Assembly: GCA_019671135.1 (NCBI GenBank)
Contig: JAHRHY010000014.1
Location: 804,001-868,000 of the forward strand
Direction: 5' to 3'
Length of the DNA stretch: 64,000 nt
DNA from: Linnemannia hyalina
Lineage: Eukaryota; Mortierellomycota; Mortierellomycetes; Mortierellales; Mortierellaceae
Of the stretch, positions 44,871-55,408 are shown piece after piece; within the stretch, counting starts at the first letter, position 1; each line of letters begins with the position of its first letter. The notes under the pieces are model-generated. The model saw only the letters and a list, made by a program, of their open reading frames with translations, did no database searches and had not been told where the DNA came from. Both the position numbers and the translations under genes were made by a program.

Positions 44871-46052
44871 CTAGAAAGGTTGCCCGTGGGCGATGCCACG
44901 GGTGCCGGAAGTTGCTGTAAGGGGGTCTGGGGTGAGGGGTGTGGGTCTTGGAAGGGTCTTTGAAGAAGACTCGTTTAAAGATAAGGGTGCCACTTGCCTA
45001 TTACCTTTTTCCTTTTTCAAGTGTAGTGTGACTGTAAATTTTTCACAACTACCTGTGGCCAATGGCATGCTTGGGGAATGTAGAGCTCATACCTGTGGAG
45101 TTTCCTGTTGTGCCATAAAGAATAATATCCCTGGTCCCAGCTGGGCCCAGCTGACCTCCCTTATTAGATAGTCATCTTAGTAGCTGAGGAGCCATCCCCC
45201 TGGCCTTGTTAGTATTCATTATTCTCTCGGGTCACCCTCACTCGCAGTATATTCAAGATATCCTTGACTGCCCTTTGCTCTACATCACGCCAGAGGATTT
45301 CTTGCTTTTTAGTAGGCTTGCGAAAAGGCTCGTTCACAGCATACTGGCGCTTTGCGCTAGATGGCCCAGACGGCCACGCTCCAGCGGTCGCTTCCTTTTG
45401 CCGCAGGCGGCAATAGGGATCAGACAGCTACAGCTTTGCCCTTACGAAGTACTGGGGCTTTGCGCAAGAAAGTTTCTCTGGTTCGGGCTACGCCCTCATA
45501 TCCTCTTGTCCCGTGCCCGTACGCTCGCTGCGCTCACAGGATACTGGCGCGCTTTGCGCAAGATACTCTTAATGGCCTTGCCCGTGACCATCGCTCGCTT
45601 CGCTTACAAAGTACGGGTGCTTGGCGCAAAAAAGGTCCTCTGGTTCGGGCTACGCCCTCACATCATCTTCTCCCTTTCGTACCCGTGCGGTCACAACATA
45701 CTGGCGCTTCGCGCAAGATACTTTCGATTGTCTCGCCAGGGCGCGCGCCCGTGACCATTGCTCGCTGCGCTCACATCCTCTTCAAAGCCCCTTGATTCGG
45801 GCTACGCCCTCATATCCTCTTAGCCCGTGCCCGTACGCTCGCTGCGCTCACAGGACACTGGCGCGCTTCGCGCAAGATACTCTTGATGGCCTTGCCCGTG
45901 ACCATCGCTCGCTTCGCTCACAAAATACTGGCGCTTCGCGCTGGCGCTACGCGCAAGATACTGGTGAGGGCCACGGCCCTCACAACATTTTTAGTTCGGG
46001 CTCCGCCCTCACGTGATATACAGAAATCGTTATTTTTTTAAAGAGAAAGAGA
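44871..46052 (-). mobile_element. Non-autonomous Helitron copy B (1182 bp), tandem with copy A
   Basis: Near-identical to copy A over most of its length, but about 240 bp longer because of extra palindrome-rich segments. On the minus strand it begins TCTCTTTCTCTTTAAAAAAA at 46052, preceded by host A, and ends CTAG at 44871, directly abutting the TC start of copy A. This head-to-tail arrangement without spacer is known for rolling-circle elements. Confidence 0.85.
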
Positions 46053-47037
46053 TTTGCGTACTGAAATACCTTTTTTGATATGGCAGGTTGTACGGGTCTG
46101 GTATGTGTATTGACAAAGAAACAGGACAGCAGTGTGTTCATGGGAGGACTAGCCTGCCAACAGGTCATTGAGCTCCCGGCCCGGTTGGATGATATCGTCG
46201 ACTTTATGAGCGAAGGCGGTGGCCTCTAGACTCTGATCTGTTTTGTGGTAAACCCCCCCCCCTCTCCGATATCAAGCAGAATTCTGCAACCACCACCCTT
46301 TTTTCTAGAGTTGGAATCACCCTGACTTGATTCTTCATTCAACCCATTTCTCGAATACTCTAGGACATTGTGCTCAAGTTCCAGGAGAGCGTCAAACAAC
46401 AGCTAAAACCCCAACGAGCCATTGGCGCAGCAACATCAACAATACAATCCAACAACTCCAACAACTCCTACTGCTCCAACGTCTCCAACGTCTCCAGCGT
46501 CTCCAACTCCAATACCGACACCACTCAACACGACAACAATAACAACAACAGCAACTATTACACCTACGGCGACAACGAAAAAGACAACGACAGCTCATGC
46601 AAGCCTCCTCCTCGACCACCACTAGGCCTCGGCGCGTTTACGCTTCTGACGCCCAAGAAATCACGGCGAGGGGCTTCCTTGAATCAGGTGACCTCTTCGT
46701 CGTCTTCTTCGGGCGGAAGTCAACAGAAACGCCAAAGAGGCGTAAGTTACAAACCCCTTGCATGTACAACCGACGACAGTAGAATTGTCTACGAGAGCGA
46801 CGACGACGTCCAGGGAGCACGTACCACCGTCAACGACAAGAAGAACCGTAGCAACCCTTACAATAGTACTGGCAGCAGTGGCAAAAACACAAAAGGTAGC
46901 GGCAGAGGTGGAGCTAATGAGAGAAACAGTAAAAGTCTAAGCAAAGGCACAGGAGCATAAACTACAGCACGGCACTCTGTCCAATAAAGCAGTTGTTCTC
47001 TATGTACATGATTTATTATTTCCACCTCCTCTCCTCC

Positions 47038-50000
47038 TCACACACAATCTTCAGGCCCACGCTCAATGCCATGTCCTCTGTCTATAGGCCGCCCCATCGC
47101 TCGTCGCGTCGCTCCAGTCACGCCAGTCATCCCAAGCTTGACGCTGTTATACCGCCTTGGCTGTGCCTGCAAAAGCCAATCTCCTCCTTCCTCATCCACA
47201 ACTGCCTTATTGGAAGTACTCAGCAAACCGCGGCTCATCGAAGATGGCGACGACGCTGAAGCCGTTGTGATCTTGGGATGGTGTCCTGACAGTTCATCGT
47301 TCGTCGATGTGCCCTTGTAAGCCGCTACAGGTGGTCGAGGCAATGTTGCCGGTGGAGCTGGCAATTTTTGACGATGTGGCGCTTCCTGAGTTGATTGAGA
47401 AGAAGAGCTTGTACTCTGCGCCACGCTGGATCCGTCGGCGCCACCATTGCCTGTTCGGCCCGAAACGTTAACCGACTCGCTCTGACCTCTACCAACAACT
47501 GATGGACCATCAAAACGCGACCCACGCGCCTCCTCTGCTCGGTGCTGTTGGTTGTTCTGAGTGTGGCGGGGGACAGTCCTGAGACTTCCTGAGGACGAGT
47601 GATGTCTCTGAAGACTGTCCTTGGCTGACTGAACAGCGCTTGGCGGGTTGTCAGCGGTGGATGTCGATGAAGCGCCAGGATCCTGTTGGCCTCTGGTACC
47701 ACCACGAGAGCTGATTCCGGTACCGGCAATAGTCTTACTCCGACCCAACAAACTGGCGCCTGCACCGAAACGACCTTCATCCGAACCAACTCCATCGTCT
47801 CGATCAGCATTTCCGGTCTTTCCTTTTTCATCATCCGTGTCCGAGTCCGTGTCTGAGTCCGACGTGGCATCGGCAAAACTCTCATTCCACTTCTTTTGCT
47901 GACTCGACTCGTCTTCAGCTACCCGCAGTCGATCCTTAGACTCCTGGTCGACATCCAAAAGTCCGCTGCGTCGCTTAGGGTTCGCTCGGTACTCCTCGAA
48001 CTGCTCGCGGATTTTGTCCGCCTCGTCCTTGGTAACAACTCTGGGCTTGGTCGGCTGAACAGGAGCGGATGCTGTCGGTTCCGCCATGGCAGAGGCAAAA
48101 CTGGGGATGGTACTCGAGGCAGAGATAACTCCCTGAGACTCTCCGGCGTTCGATATCACGGGCGAGAAGGGTCTCTCTGACCAACCGGCGGCACCATGCT
48201 TGGACGATGTCTTTTCCTCGATACGGACCTTCTCTCGCTGGACAACGTTGGAAAGCATCGACGAGTCTCCGAGCACGGCTGAGGAAAGCAACGGCGTATC
48301 TCCGTGCAAGTCCTCCAAAAACGATGTTGATGACGAAAGTAAAAGCAATCCAGCCTCGTGCTGAGAAGGAAATCCGTCCTGCATAGAGTTGGAGGGCTGG
48401 TGCTGATGCATAATGGACGACGAGGATGATCGTTTCAGGTGCTGAGGAGCCCATGCTGGTGGACGAGGCTGGTGAGTGCGATGAGCGTTCGCCTGCGAGT
48501 TGTAATATGGCGCGTAGGGCTGCTGGTTTATGTGCGATGATCCCATGTCGTTGCCTCCAAAGGGACGCCCGGTACCTTGTGGGTGCTGCATAGAATGGTG
48601 CCGACGAAGATGTGGTACGCTGGAGAACTCCTGATCGACATGTCCCTGATGAGGTCTAAGGGAGCTCAAATCCTGGGCTGGGGTCTTCATCGACAGAGGA
48701 CGTCCTCCAGCATAGTTGGACGAGAATGGATTCGTAGGTCCGAATTGGTCCTGTGCCTGTTGTCCACCGCCACCATATCTGAACTCGAATCCTCCAGACA
48801 TGGGTCGTGTGGTGATGATGTCGACAAGTTGGTATCCGTCCTGGCTGCTTTGGCTGCTGTGGCGAGTATCAGTAGAATGGCGGTATTGGTGGCCATGGAG
48901 CTTATTTTGTTGGTGCTGCTGCTTGAGCTGATGAAGGGTCAGACCAGCGTGTCGTTGCTCATCCTCAACCTGCTGCTGCTGATGGTAGTAATCTGCGGAC
49001 TGTATATCGTCCGTCATCACTGGCGCTGCTTCCTGTCCGGCATTATGAGTAGGAATCAGGTCGTATCCCTCTCCAAAGCTCACCGGCGCCTGCTGTTGCT
49101 GTTGCTGTTGCTGTTGCTGAGGCTGCTGCTGGTGAAGGGCTGGTTGCTGGTGAAGGGCTGGTTGCTGGTATTGGCTCAGAGGATCCTCCTGAACGTGTCG
49201 GTCATCATAACCCGCCTGATAAGAGTCGCTGCCATACGTCGTTTGGTTGGGACCTTGAGGCTGACCAAAAGATTGGAAGCCATGAACTTGGCTTTGAGCA
49301 GGATCTTGGGCTGGATCCTGCTGGTGTGGGTAGTATCCCCGAATAGAATCCTCCGAGTTGCGTGGCATCTGAATCAAGTACTCGTCCGAGAGCTGACGAA
49401 CACGTTCAGTCTGCTGGATGTCATTGTCGTGAAAGTGGTTTCGACGAGGCTGCAGCTGAGGCTCTTCCTGTTGGGCCAGCATCGGGTATGGGTCGACTTC
49501 GTGCTGTCGAGAGGACGACTGTCCAAAGTCGTACTGGGAGCCCTGTGTCTCCACTGCCCGACCGAGTTGTTCAACATACTGCTTTGCTTGATCCTCGTGA
49601 TGACGCCGGGGTTGATCCTGGACACCGTAATCATGACCACCTTGCTGGGAATAGGTGCTCATATGAAGCGCAGCCGACTCTTCCATCTGCGCCTGGTGGG
49701 ACAGGTACAGTTGCTGCTGCTGCTGCTGCTGCTGCTCTTGTTGTTGCTGCTGCTGCTGCATGAACTGCTGTTGTTGGATGGACTCGACAGCAACACCCAT
49801 GGTATTGACAATATTCGTCAACACATCGTGCTTCTGTCTCAACAACATCGCTTCCTGATAGAACTGGTCACGTTCAGACGACAAGGAGGCAATCTGGTCC
49901 CGGAGAGTCGCGACCAAGAGCGCATCACCGGAAGAGTTTGAGGCGCCACCTCCTCGGGCTTGCTGCTGTTGACCAGGATGCCAGTTCGCGTGGTTATGCT

Positions 50001-53000
50001 GCTGCTGGTAATCGGGGTAGTCGGAACCTCCATCAAAGGCAGAGTTGCCGTCGCCGTACGGTTGACCATGGACCTGGTCGCGACTTCCCTGGCTTCCTTC
50101 GGACATTCGCCCGCTCGTCCTGCCATCGTGGCGCATACGGTCGCTCTGGCAGTAGAGGTAGTCCTCCTCGTTAAAGTTTCTGGCTTGTTCTGATCCCATC
50201 TCCTCCATAATATGCTCCTTTGAAGGACTGTCCGTTGTGATAGGTGTGATCACGCTTCGGGTCGTAGGCATTGGTTCCGGGGCGATAGAGGTGATGGTGA
50301 TGCTGTCGAAGGCATCGCCTATGCTCTCCCGAGATGCATATCGACTCATCTGCTTGGACCGTGGTCGTCGGGCATTCCGAGGAGGTGGGATGGGTGGAGG
50401 GTTGTTTGTCCTGCTCTGGCTTGGCTGTGAATGCATAGGAACAGTGTGTGACGGTGGAACACTAGGCTGTCTCATGGCCATATAAATGGCCTTGGTCCGA
50501 GGTGACACTGGACGTTCCGGTGCTGTCGATCGCAGTCCTGAGGAGATGACTTCCACAATCAAGGGGGATCCTCCACTGCTGTTCTCCGAGGCAGTACTCT
50601 CACCGTCGTAACTGGTGTCCGAGCTGTCATCCCCTGGAACCTTCTCGCTCGGCAAACGTCCCAAACCCGACAATGATTGCTCGGTCTCGGGAGACACCTC
50701 CTCCTTGTAGCGAGAGTAGTCAATGGCGCTGTCAGGCGCGATAGCCCCACTGCCTGACGCGCTGTTCATCAACATATTTGGATCCTGAACTCGCGCATCC
50801 ACTGCTGGCTGGGCTAATGGCTTGGCGTTGAGTGGCGAGGTAACGGGTGACACAATCGACATGCGATCCGCAAACGGACCTCCGGAACATGGTTGTGGCT
50901 TGGCGATGCCCAGTGCGGAAGGCGACGTCTTGTCCAGCTTTGATGATTCTACTGGCTCAGAAGGCTTCCTGGGGAGGACCTGGGGCTTGGAGGAGCTCTC
51001 GAGGACAGGTTGGGGTGAGAGACGGGTAGCATTCCTGGATGTGACGACGGCAGTAGAATGAACTTGAATCTGCAAAGGCTCCTGGTGTTCGTTCGTACCG
51101 CTCTTCTTAACACCACTGAACACAGGACTGGTGAGAATCTGAGATCGCGTTCGCTGGTGACGACTGGGGGATGTCGAGGCAGCAGGGTTGAATTGCGGCA
51201 GTGGCAGACCCTGAAGGAACGACGTGCGGTCGTATGATGCCTTGGATGGGTGCGTGCTGATGATCTCTTCTTCGTCGTCGCTAGAGCTGGTGTCATCTTC
51301 CCCGCTATCGTCGCTGTCAGAACTATCCCGCTCATACTGTACGTTGTAATGGCTCGGATCGTCCTGCTGCACTACCGCCAAAGAGTCGCCTTCCGATGCA
51401 GCGTACATAGGGACATGTTCCTGAACATAGCCGGACTCGGACATACGCGGCTCGTCCTGAGAGGGCCTCTCCTCTCCTGGGAAGGCTCCGGGCAGTACAA
51501 ACGAACGACGCTTTGTATCCTTTGACTGGACCTCAGTAGACAAACTGATGTCCCCGTTGGACTCGAAATCGGAGAACAGATCAGCGCGGATCTGCGTCAA
51601 TGGACTTGACGATCCCACTACGCCATCCGACTTTGGTTGGGGCCAATCCGGCAAAACATCCGCAGGATTGCTCGCTTCAGTGGCCGGCGATGATGTCGTG
51701 TCGTTCCTGGATTTGAAAATCATCTTCATGAGCGACTGTCGAGATCCTTGAAGAGACCAGGTTGAACCAGAGGCGGCAGTTCCTGTCAGGTACGACAATG
51801 GCGACAATGATGGTGATGGTGACGAATTGGGTGTGCCGCCTAATGCGGAAGGGTGGCTCTTTGAAGAAGTTGACGATATTACCGAGGGAGACGCTGCTGA
51901 CAAGGCGTGCGAGTCAGTGAAAGGATCCTCGTCGTCTAGATCGTTGCCAATTTGAACTTGAGCCTCCGCGACGATTACCCTCTCTCTGGGAACCTGAGTC
52001 CTGACTGACAGCGCTGCGGGAGCAGGAAGGCTTGGTGATCGTTGGACCACCTCAGCTTCCGGAGCATTCGACTCGGCATCAACAAATTCGCTTTCCTCAT
52101 TGGTCGATGCGGAATCCTCCGTAACAGTGTCTCTGGATCCAATTGACTCCCTACACTCGCTCTCAGGAAGGACATCGGCCGTCTCAAGGCTGCCATCGTC
52201 GCTATCATCACTACTGTCGCTATCCAGTGGAGGTGCCTCGGTCCGTTTGTTGTTGAGCGCCCTAGACAGTGACCACAAGATACCACTGTCCCACTGTGGT
52301 AAAATTCCTGGAAGTGTCCGAGAACGATCGTGACGAACAACGTTAACCTCAGAAATGTCGTCTACAAGGGCAGCTGAATCTGCTTGTGAGTCCACTTGTG
52401 ACACCTCGCTCTGAGCTGGACTTTGTTGCGATGATGCCGCTTCTGACCCCGAAATATTGGAAGACGTGTCCAAAGGACTCTTTTCAGAACGAGGAGAGAC
52501 GGGCGAGTTGGTTATTGACGAGGAGCTGGGTTGCTGCGGGTGTTGAGAGGGAGTAGTAAGTGGTCCTAGAGATTGTGTCGATCCATTGTTCCTGACAAGC
52601 GAATCGGCCATGGCCGGTCGCAATTCTGTCTTGCCTATCAGAAAAAAGTAAGTAGTAAACGAGAATGTCAGTCTCCAAAGGGTAGCAATTAAAAGTCAAC
52701 AAGACTAATTAGCGACATTTCAAAGGAAAATACTCACCATTCCCGAACAAGGATGCCCACAGAGACTGGCGCTTGGGTGTCTGGATAGCTGGATCCGCCT
52801 TGGCAGTGGACTCGATCGTTGATGTCGATACAGTTGGGGCGATGGTCGTCAAAGACTTGACCTGGCGTGACCTCCGCTTCTTGTCAATGGAGAGCCTGGT
52901 CAGTTTTTCCAGACTTTTTCGGACCTTCCGCTGACGCGACTTTTTGCTCCTGTCATGGCCCTTTCCTAAAGTCGACTCGTCGTCGTCTACATCGTCGTCG

Positions 53001-54726
53001 TCGCTTTCTTCTCCTTCCGGATAAGCTTCTGGTCCAATATGATCGGTGTTCTCCTGGCGCTCCGCTGTCGTCTTTTTGTGGGCCTCTGGTAAAACAGTTA
53101 CTGGCTGGGGTATTTGAGCGTCTATAGTAGTCGTCAGAAGAGATTTGGAGGAGAGTTGTCCTGAAGGGAGAATAGGACGGGATTGACCTGTTGCATCAGT
53201 TGGTGATCGAACGGATGACAATCCTGATTGGCGTTGCTGTCTCGGTTGGTGACTCTGCTGCGGTGCCTGGAGTGCAGGAAAGAGTGGATCGCGAGGCCTG
53301 GGAGACGGTGTTCCTGGATTCGCTACTGCAACAGGTGCGGGTCCTGACTTTGGCCGAGGAGCAGTATCAAATGGAGGAAGCGAAGGGGAGGAAGTGGATG
53401 TCGACGAGGGAGAACCTCCTGTCACTGCTGGTGTCGTAGATGTCAAAGTCGAAGGAGGGCGTGCCAAAGGGCGCGCATGAATTCCGTGTGCTCTGGCAGG
53501 AGGCAGTGTTGGGGGAGCGGGACGCGGCTTTGGTGCGGGAGCTGCGGGAGTCGCGGGTGAGAACGCTACAGGAGCCGAAGGCGATGCTGCAGAGGCCGCG
53601 GGTGGTGGAAGTGGTGAACGAGGTGACGACGGTGAAGCAAGGGGCGAGCTTGCCCTAACCGGGCCTTGTCCTGGTGACATGCCTGGTCCATGCTTGAGTC
53701 CTTGTCCATTTCCTGATCCGAGTATGTTGACGGGACGAGTAGGGGGCCTTGGACTTGGGCTCAACTGGGGCTAATTGGTATTGGAAAAAGAAAAAGGAAA
53801 AAGGATGGGCGGGTGGCGTTGAGTACAAAAAACGACATGATATCACTGGATGGTATGTGATGGTTGTTTCCACCCGATGCATGCTGCTCGTTCTTCTACT
53901 TTTTTGCGTCTTTTGTTCCGTTTGTTTATCCTTGTTCCACCATTGAGGACGAGCAGTCTCAATGACCATTGCAGCCTATCCATATCTACTCCTCAATTGA
54001 GTTGAAACTGCACTCCTGAGGATCTTATGCTTTGCCTTTTGCCCTTACCCTTGGAGGGAGCTCTGACGATGTTGTCTTGGCAAGAACGCCAATCAACCCG
54101 TTGCCACCACCATCTCCTCCTCCTCCTCCTCCTCCTCCTCCTCCTCCTCCTCCTCCTGCGGCTGCACCTGCACCTCCGTTACTTTGTTGGGGTTGTGGGG
54201 GCAACGTCGACTGCTGCGGTGAGGATAGCGGCTTTAATGTCTGTGGGCTCTGCTGTGGTATAGGTTGTTGTAACTTCCTGGGCGTCTGAAGCTGTTGTTG
54301 TTGTTGTTGCTGTGGTAATTGTGATAGATGTGGTTGTGGTAGGTGTTGTTGCTGCTGCTGTTGGTGTGAATGCGGAACAGATTGTTGAGAGGGTTGGACC
54401 ATAGAAGGAGGAGGTTCGTTTGTTGTGGCTGATCGAGGTCGAAGAGCAAGGCGTTTGGGATCAGCCGAAGGAATAAAGGATGAGATGTGTGAAGGTTGTT
54501 GCTGTTGTTGACTGGCGCGGGTATAGGGCGATGCAGGGAGTTGATTTTGTTGTTGTGGTTGTTGTTGTTGAGGATGAGATGCCTGCTGGTGCTGGTGCTG
54601 AGATGGTTGACGTGGCAAGGGCTGAGTGGGTCTATGAAAGGCGGGTGAGACGGCTGCGATGATAGCCGGGTCTGCAGGCTTGGTTGTCGTGGTGGAGGCG
54701 TTCAGCTGGGGAGTGTTAGCAGCCAT
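47038..54726 (-). CDS. Very large disordered polyQ/polyG protein (3 exons, about 2435 aa)
   Basis: Exons: 54726-54049, 53770-52738, 52634-47038. Introns begin GTAAGG and GTGAGT, and the phases (0 and 1) close to 2435 aa. The N-terminus is Gln/Pro/Ser-rich with a glycine run encoded by a (CCT)n tract (about 54114-54160). A Pro/Ser-rich region and a basic/acidic patch follow (KKSRQRKVRKSLEKLTRL). The long third exon is Ser-rich with acidic clusters. A coiled coil (LRDQIASLSSERDQFYQEAM) leads into polyQ at about 49700-49760, and more Gln runs lie at about 49090-49170. A short conserved-looking segment DEADKIREQFEEYRANPKRR lies near residue 2090. The C-terminus ends RRAMGRPIDRGHGIERG. No enzymatic domain was seen. 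A scaffold, nuclear or condensate-forming role is plausible from composition only. Confidence 0.8.
54114..54160. repeat. (CCT)n trinucleotide tract encoding polyglycine
   Basis: A run of about 15 CTC/CCT units on the plus strand encodes a Gly run in the large disordered protein on the minus strand. A length-variable microsatellite within a coding exon. Confidence 0.8.
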
Positions 54727-55408
54727 GGTCGTAGGTCATCTGTTTGAGGGAAGAAGGAGAGAAAAGGAGGCCTTTTTCACTCTGCGACAAAAAGTTGATT
54801 GGACAAAGACAAGAGGATGATGGAAGGAAGTAAAGGCAAAGGATGACAAAGAGTAAAGGCAAAGGACGACAAAGAGGAAAGGCAGAAAGAAAGAAAGAAA
54901 GAAAGAAAGGAGCCAGCAAGAAGAAGAGGAAAGAAAAAAGGGATGAAGTGGATGAGGGAAAGGGAAACGAAAGACAAGGTAAAAATAACAAAGGCATGAA
55001 AAACATGAAAAACATTATGTGGAAAAGGAGGATGAGACTGACACACCCCTTTTTTGATTTGCCACGGGAATCATCCTTGGGGGGGATAGGACAAAGGGTC
55101 AAAGGGAACAAATAAAAATGATGCGGTGCCACCAAAACACAAAAGTTCGAAACAAAGCGGAAATATAAATAAAAAGGCGCACACGCCCGCACTTCTGTAG
55201 CAGCATAGCATTGAAACGCGGATTTTCTCACATCCTGTCATGGGGACAATCGATTGCAATCATTGTCATGCTCAATGGGGTCAATGGGGTCAATTGATGA
55301 AAAAAATACTGTAACGAAACATGCTTTTAATAAACTAGAAGTATAATAGGTGGTGGTAATGCTGGTATGCTAAATAAAATGTACAAGCCAAGAGAGCAAC
55401 AAAGTGTT
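54727..55408. other. Intergenic region between two minus-strand genes
   Basis: Contains the presumed promoter of the large disordered protein gene (purine-rich on the plus strand, with GAAA repeats at about 54880-54900) and the 3' region of the ENA gene. No gene is supported. Confidence 0.5.

Larger units (their letters stand above)
41628..46960 (+). pseudogene. PD-(D/E)XK-like multi-exon gene, disrupted by a solo LTR, a frameshift and intronic Helitrons
   Basis: Recognisable pieces: first exon 41628-41811 continuing at 42121-42375 (HSLSGIQDHTGAIP, then EGFLSHGYLDLDLLLHDLAI); 42504-42602; about 42733-42911 (WNKLMAAYLEKQRGMSIDD); 43026 to about 43270; about 43405-43486; about 43590-43885; 46106 to about 46220; 46363-46960. 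The last conserved block has KIDVILQVDGVEVMNIEAKR followed by ESQYYKNLRINQAIYLAAR, which fits a PD-(D/E)XK core (Asp, then ExK) with a trailing QxxxxxR-like helix. The tail is Asn/Ser-rich with basic patches. Lesions are a solo LTR inside exon 1, a one-base frame break near 43170, and a 2.2-kb Helitron load in a late intron. I do not recognise the family by name; the nuclease-like assignment is from motif spacing. Several exon borders are unresolved. Confidence 0.6.

Noticed and set aside
44893..46016. Several Arg/Ala/Leu-rich frames inside the repeat region
   Set aside because: They are generated by the palindromic GC units of the tandem Helitrons.
43926..46052. Reading the palindrome-rich repeats as a CRISPR array
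   Set aside because: Units are irregular in spacing and nested in Helitron termini; the organism is eukaryotic and there is no constant repeat/variable spacer pattern.
48577..49941. Plus-strand frame of about 454 codons, Leu/Val-rich
   Set aside because: Shadow of the polyQ-encoding exon on the minus strand; leucine runs are complementary to CAG repeats.
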